Of a stretch of 5,250 nt of DNA, positions 4,236 through 5,250 are shown piece by piece (position 1 is the stretch's first letter; every line of letters starts with the position of its first letter). Source of the stretch: Bacillota bacterium (GTDB taxonomy: Bacteria > Bacillota > Bacilli > Bacillales_B > DSM-18226); assembly GCA_021821235.1 (NCBI GenBank), contig JAKACS010000297.1, positions 1 through 5,250 of the forward strand, in the 5' to 3' direction. The notes beneath the pieces are model-generated. The model was not told where the DNA came from. It saw nothing but the letters and a program-made list of their open reading frames with translations, and ran no database searches. The position numbers and the translations under genes are program-made.

Positions 4236-5024
4236 ATGGAATGGACCTATATTCTTGTTTTGTTTCTTATCGGTTTCATCGGTTCGTTCATTTCCGGGAT
4301 GGTTGGGATTGGCGGAGCGATTATCAATTTTCCAATGCTGCTGTATGTTCCGCCGCTGTTGGGTTTTGCAGCGTTCACATCCCATGCAGTTTCGGGAATC
4401 AGTGCCGTCCAGGTGTTCTTTGCAACAATCGGCGGCGTACTTATATATCGAAAAAGCGGTTATTTAAACAAGACGGTCATTTTAACAATGGGAATAAGTG
4501 TGCTAATTGGCAGCTTCGTTGGCGGCTATGGCTCCCAATTATTATCTGAACAAGGAATTAATCTCGTATATGGAATTCTTGCAGTCATTGCCGTTATTCT
4601 AATGTTTATTCCCCGAAAAGACGTTGAAGGGCAACCGGCAGAACAGCTAAAAATAAATAAAGGGCTTGCCGGAGGGCTGGCGTTTCTTGTCGGAATTGCC
4701 GCGGGGATCGTTGGAGCAGGTGGGGCTTTCTTGCTTGTGCCAATTATGTTGACAGTGCTAAAAATTCCAATTCGGATTACAATTGCTTCTTCCCTTGCGA
4801 TTACGCTTATTTCTTCCATAGGTGTTACAGTCGGAAAGGTAACGACAGGGCAGGTTGAAATTTTGCCTTCGATTATTGTTGTAATCGCAAGTTTAATCGC
4901 ATCGCCGATTGGGGCAAAAACCGGTAAGCGAATGAATACAAAAATCCTGCAAGCGATTCTTGCTGTATTAATTGGAGCAACCGCGATTAAAATTTGGGTA
5001 AATATTTTTCAAACATGGTTTTAA
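4236..5024 (+). CDS. TauE/SafE-family membrane exporter (probable sulfite/sulfur anion exporter)
   Basis: A 262-residue integral membrane protein with about eight hydrophobic segments and the two inverted-repeat signatures of the TauE/SafE family (formerly DUF81): [17 protein letters not shown] near residues 20-36 and [17 protein letters not shown] around 160-177. A charged cytoplasmic loop, [16 protein letters not shown], separates the halves. Members export sulfite, sulfoacetate and related anions; beside a persulfide dioxygenase, which makes sulfite, sulfite export is the likely role. The ATG at 4236 has GGGAGG (4223-4228) seven bases upstream. A GTG at 4206 in the same frame lies inside the terminator hairpin and is rejected as the start. 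The gene has no clear promoter of its own and probably depends on read-through of the terminator. The family call is secure; the substrate is inference. Confidence 0.92.
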   Translation: MEWTYILVLFLIGFIGSFISGMVGIGGAIINFPMLLYVPPLLGFAAFTSHAVSGISAVQVFFATIGGVLIYRKSGYLNKTVILTMGISVLIGSFVGGYGSQLLSEQGINLVYGILAVIAVILMFIPRKDVEGQPAEQLKINKGLAGGLAFLVGIAAGIVGAGGAFLLVPIMLTVLKIPIRITIASSLAITLISSIGVTVGKVTTGQVEILPSIIVVIASLIASPIGAKTGKRMNTKILQAILAVLIGATAIKIWVNIFQTWF

Positions 5025-5068
5025 GGAAAGGTAAATAGATCAATCCGACATGGAGGAGGCCTTTTAAA

Positions 5069-5250
5069 TTGGAAGAAGAAAAAAAACAAGCGGCTGAATG
5101 TTCAACTGGTTCTTGAGGGATCGGTAGGACAAATGCGACCGGGAATGATGGGAATCTTTTTAAGCCAAAAATTCCGATATGACCCGGTACATTTGTCTGG
5201 CTCCTGGCAGGAGTCATTTACCTTATTTATAAAGGCATTCATTTCTTCCT
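5069..5250 (+). pseudogene. Small membrane-protein gene interrupted by two TGA codons (partial, runs off right edge)
   Basis: GGAGGAGG (5052-5059) precedes a TTG at 5069 by nine bases. The frame gives MEEEKKQAAECSTGS, then TGA at 5114-5116, twenty-one further residues to TGA at 5180-5182, and then, still in the same frame, a convincing transmembrane segment PGTFVWLLAGVIYLIYKGI to the window edge. The good ribosome binding site, the matching frame before and after and the membrane-like end suggest one gene of which two codons became TGA, perhaps Cys or Trp codons. It begins 44 bases after the exporter stop and was probably in its operon. Another frame is also open from 5100 to the edge (internal ATG at 5133), but its translation looks unlike a protein and it lacks a ribosome binding site. 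Sequencing error, true pseudogene or TGA recoding all remain possible. I do not recognise the family. Confidence 0.4.

Noticed and set aside
4184..4549. Rightward open frames in other phases over the TauE-family gene, and leftward frames at 4526-4819 and 4987-5217
   Set aside because: They overlap a well-supported membrane protein gene or its flank, are rich in residues typical of out-of-frame reading, and have no initiation signals.

Overview
The window looks like chromosomal DNA from a low-GC Bacillaceae member (Bacillus or a close relative). The evidence is AT-rich spacers, strong AGGAGG-type ribosome binding sites, frequent TTG starts, sigma-A style promoters, and a mother-cell sporulation-type -10 box in front of a leftward gene. 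No gene here fixes the species.

Layout. Positions 1-900 carry two leftward genes: the N-terminal piece of an unrecognised protein (start near 92, running off the left edge) and a 233-residue coiled-coil protein (900 to 199) behind a possible sigma-E/sigma-K promoter. Positions 901-1122 form a divergent regulatory region. From 1123 on, everything reads rightward and forms one reactive-sulfur (persulfide/sulfide) locus of the cst type: a membrane-anchored rhodanese-like protein without the catalytic cysteine (1123-1500), overlapping the persulfide-sensing repressor CstR (1467-1727); a 219-base spacer with a promoter, two operators and a 34-codon reading frame that has a perfect ribosome binding site but an ATC where the start should be; a membrane-anchored rhodanese (1947-2306); a soluble rhodanese (2322-2621); a spacer with a strong hairpin; a rhodanese/persulfide dioxygenase fusion (2783-3919); TusA (3945-4172); an intrinsic terminator; and a TauE/SafE sulfite-type exporter (4236-5024). 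At the right edge is a small gene whose frame is interrupted twice by TGA.

How it fits together. CstR has Cys31 and Cys60 and lacks the histidine of copper-sensing CsoR, so it should respond to per- and polysulfides. Four copies of an ATACC-N6-GGTAT/GGTAA element lie at 1068, 1762, 1812 and 2762, each in or next to a promoter or ribosome binding site of this locus, and are its probable operators. When sulfane sulfur rises, derepression would produce rhodaneses and TusA to carry persulfide sulfur, the dioxygenase to oxidise it to sulfite, and TauE to export sulfite or a related anion. No sulfide:quinone reductase or DsrE protein is in the window.

Most worth a second look: the ATC-start small reading frame, the CPIC-containing degenerate rhodanese, the operator over the ribosome binding site of the dioxygenase, and the double-TGA gene at the right edge.
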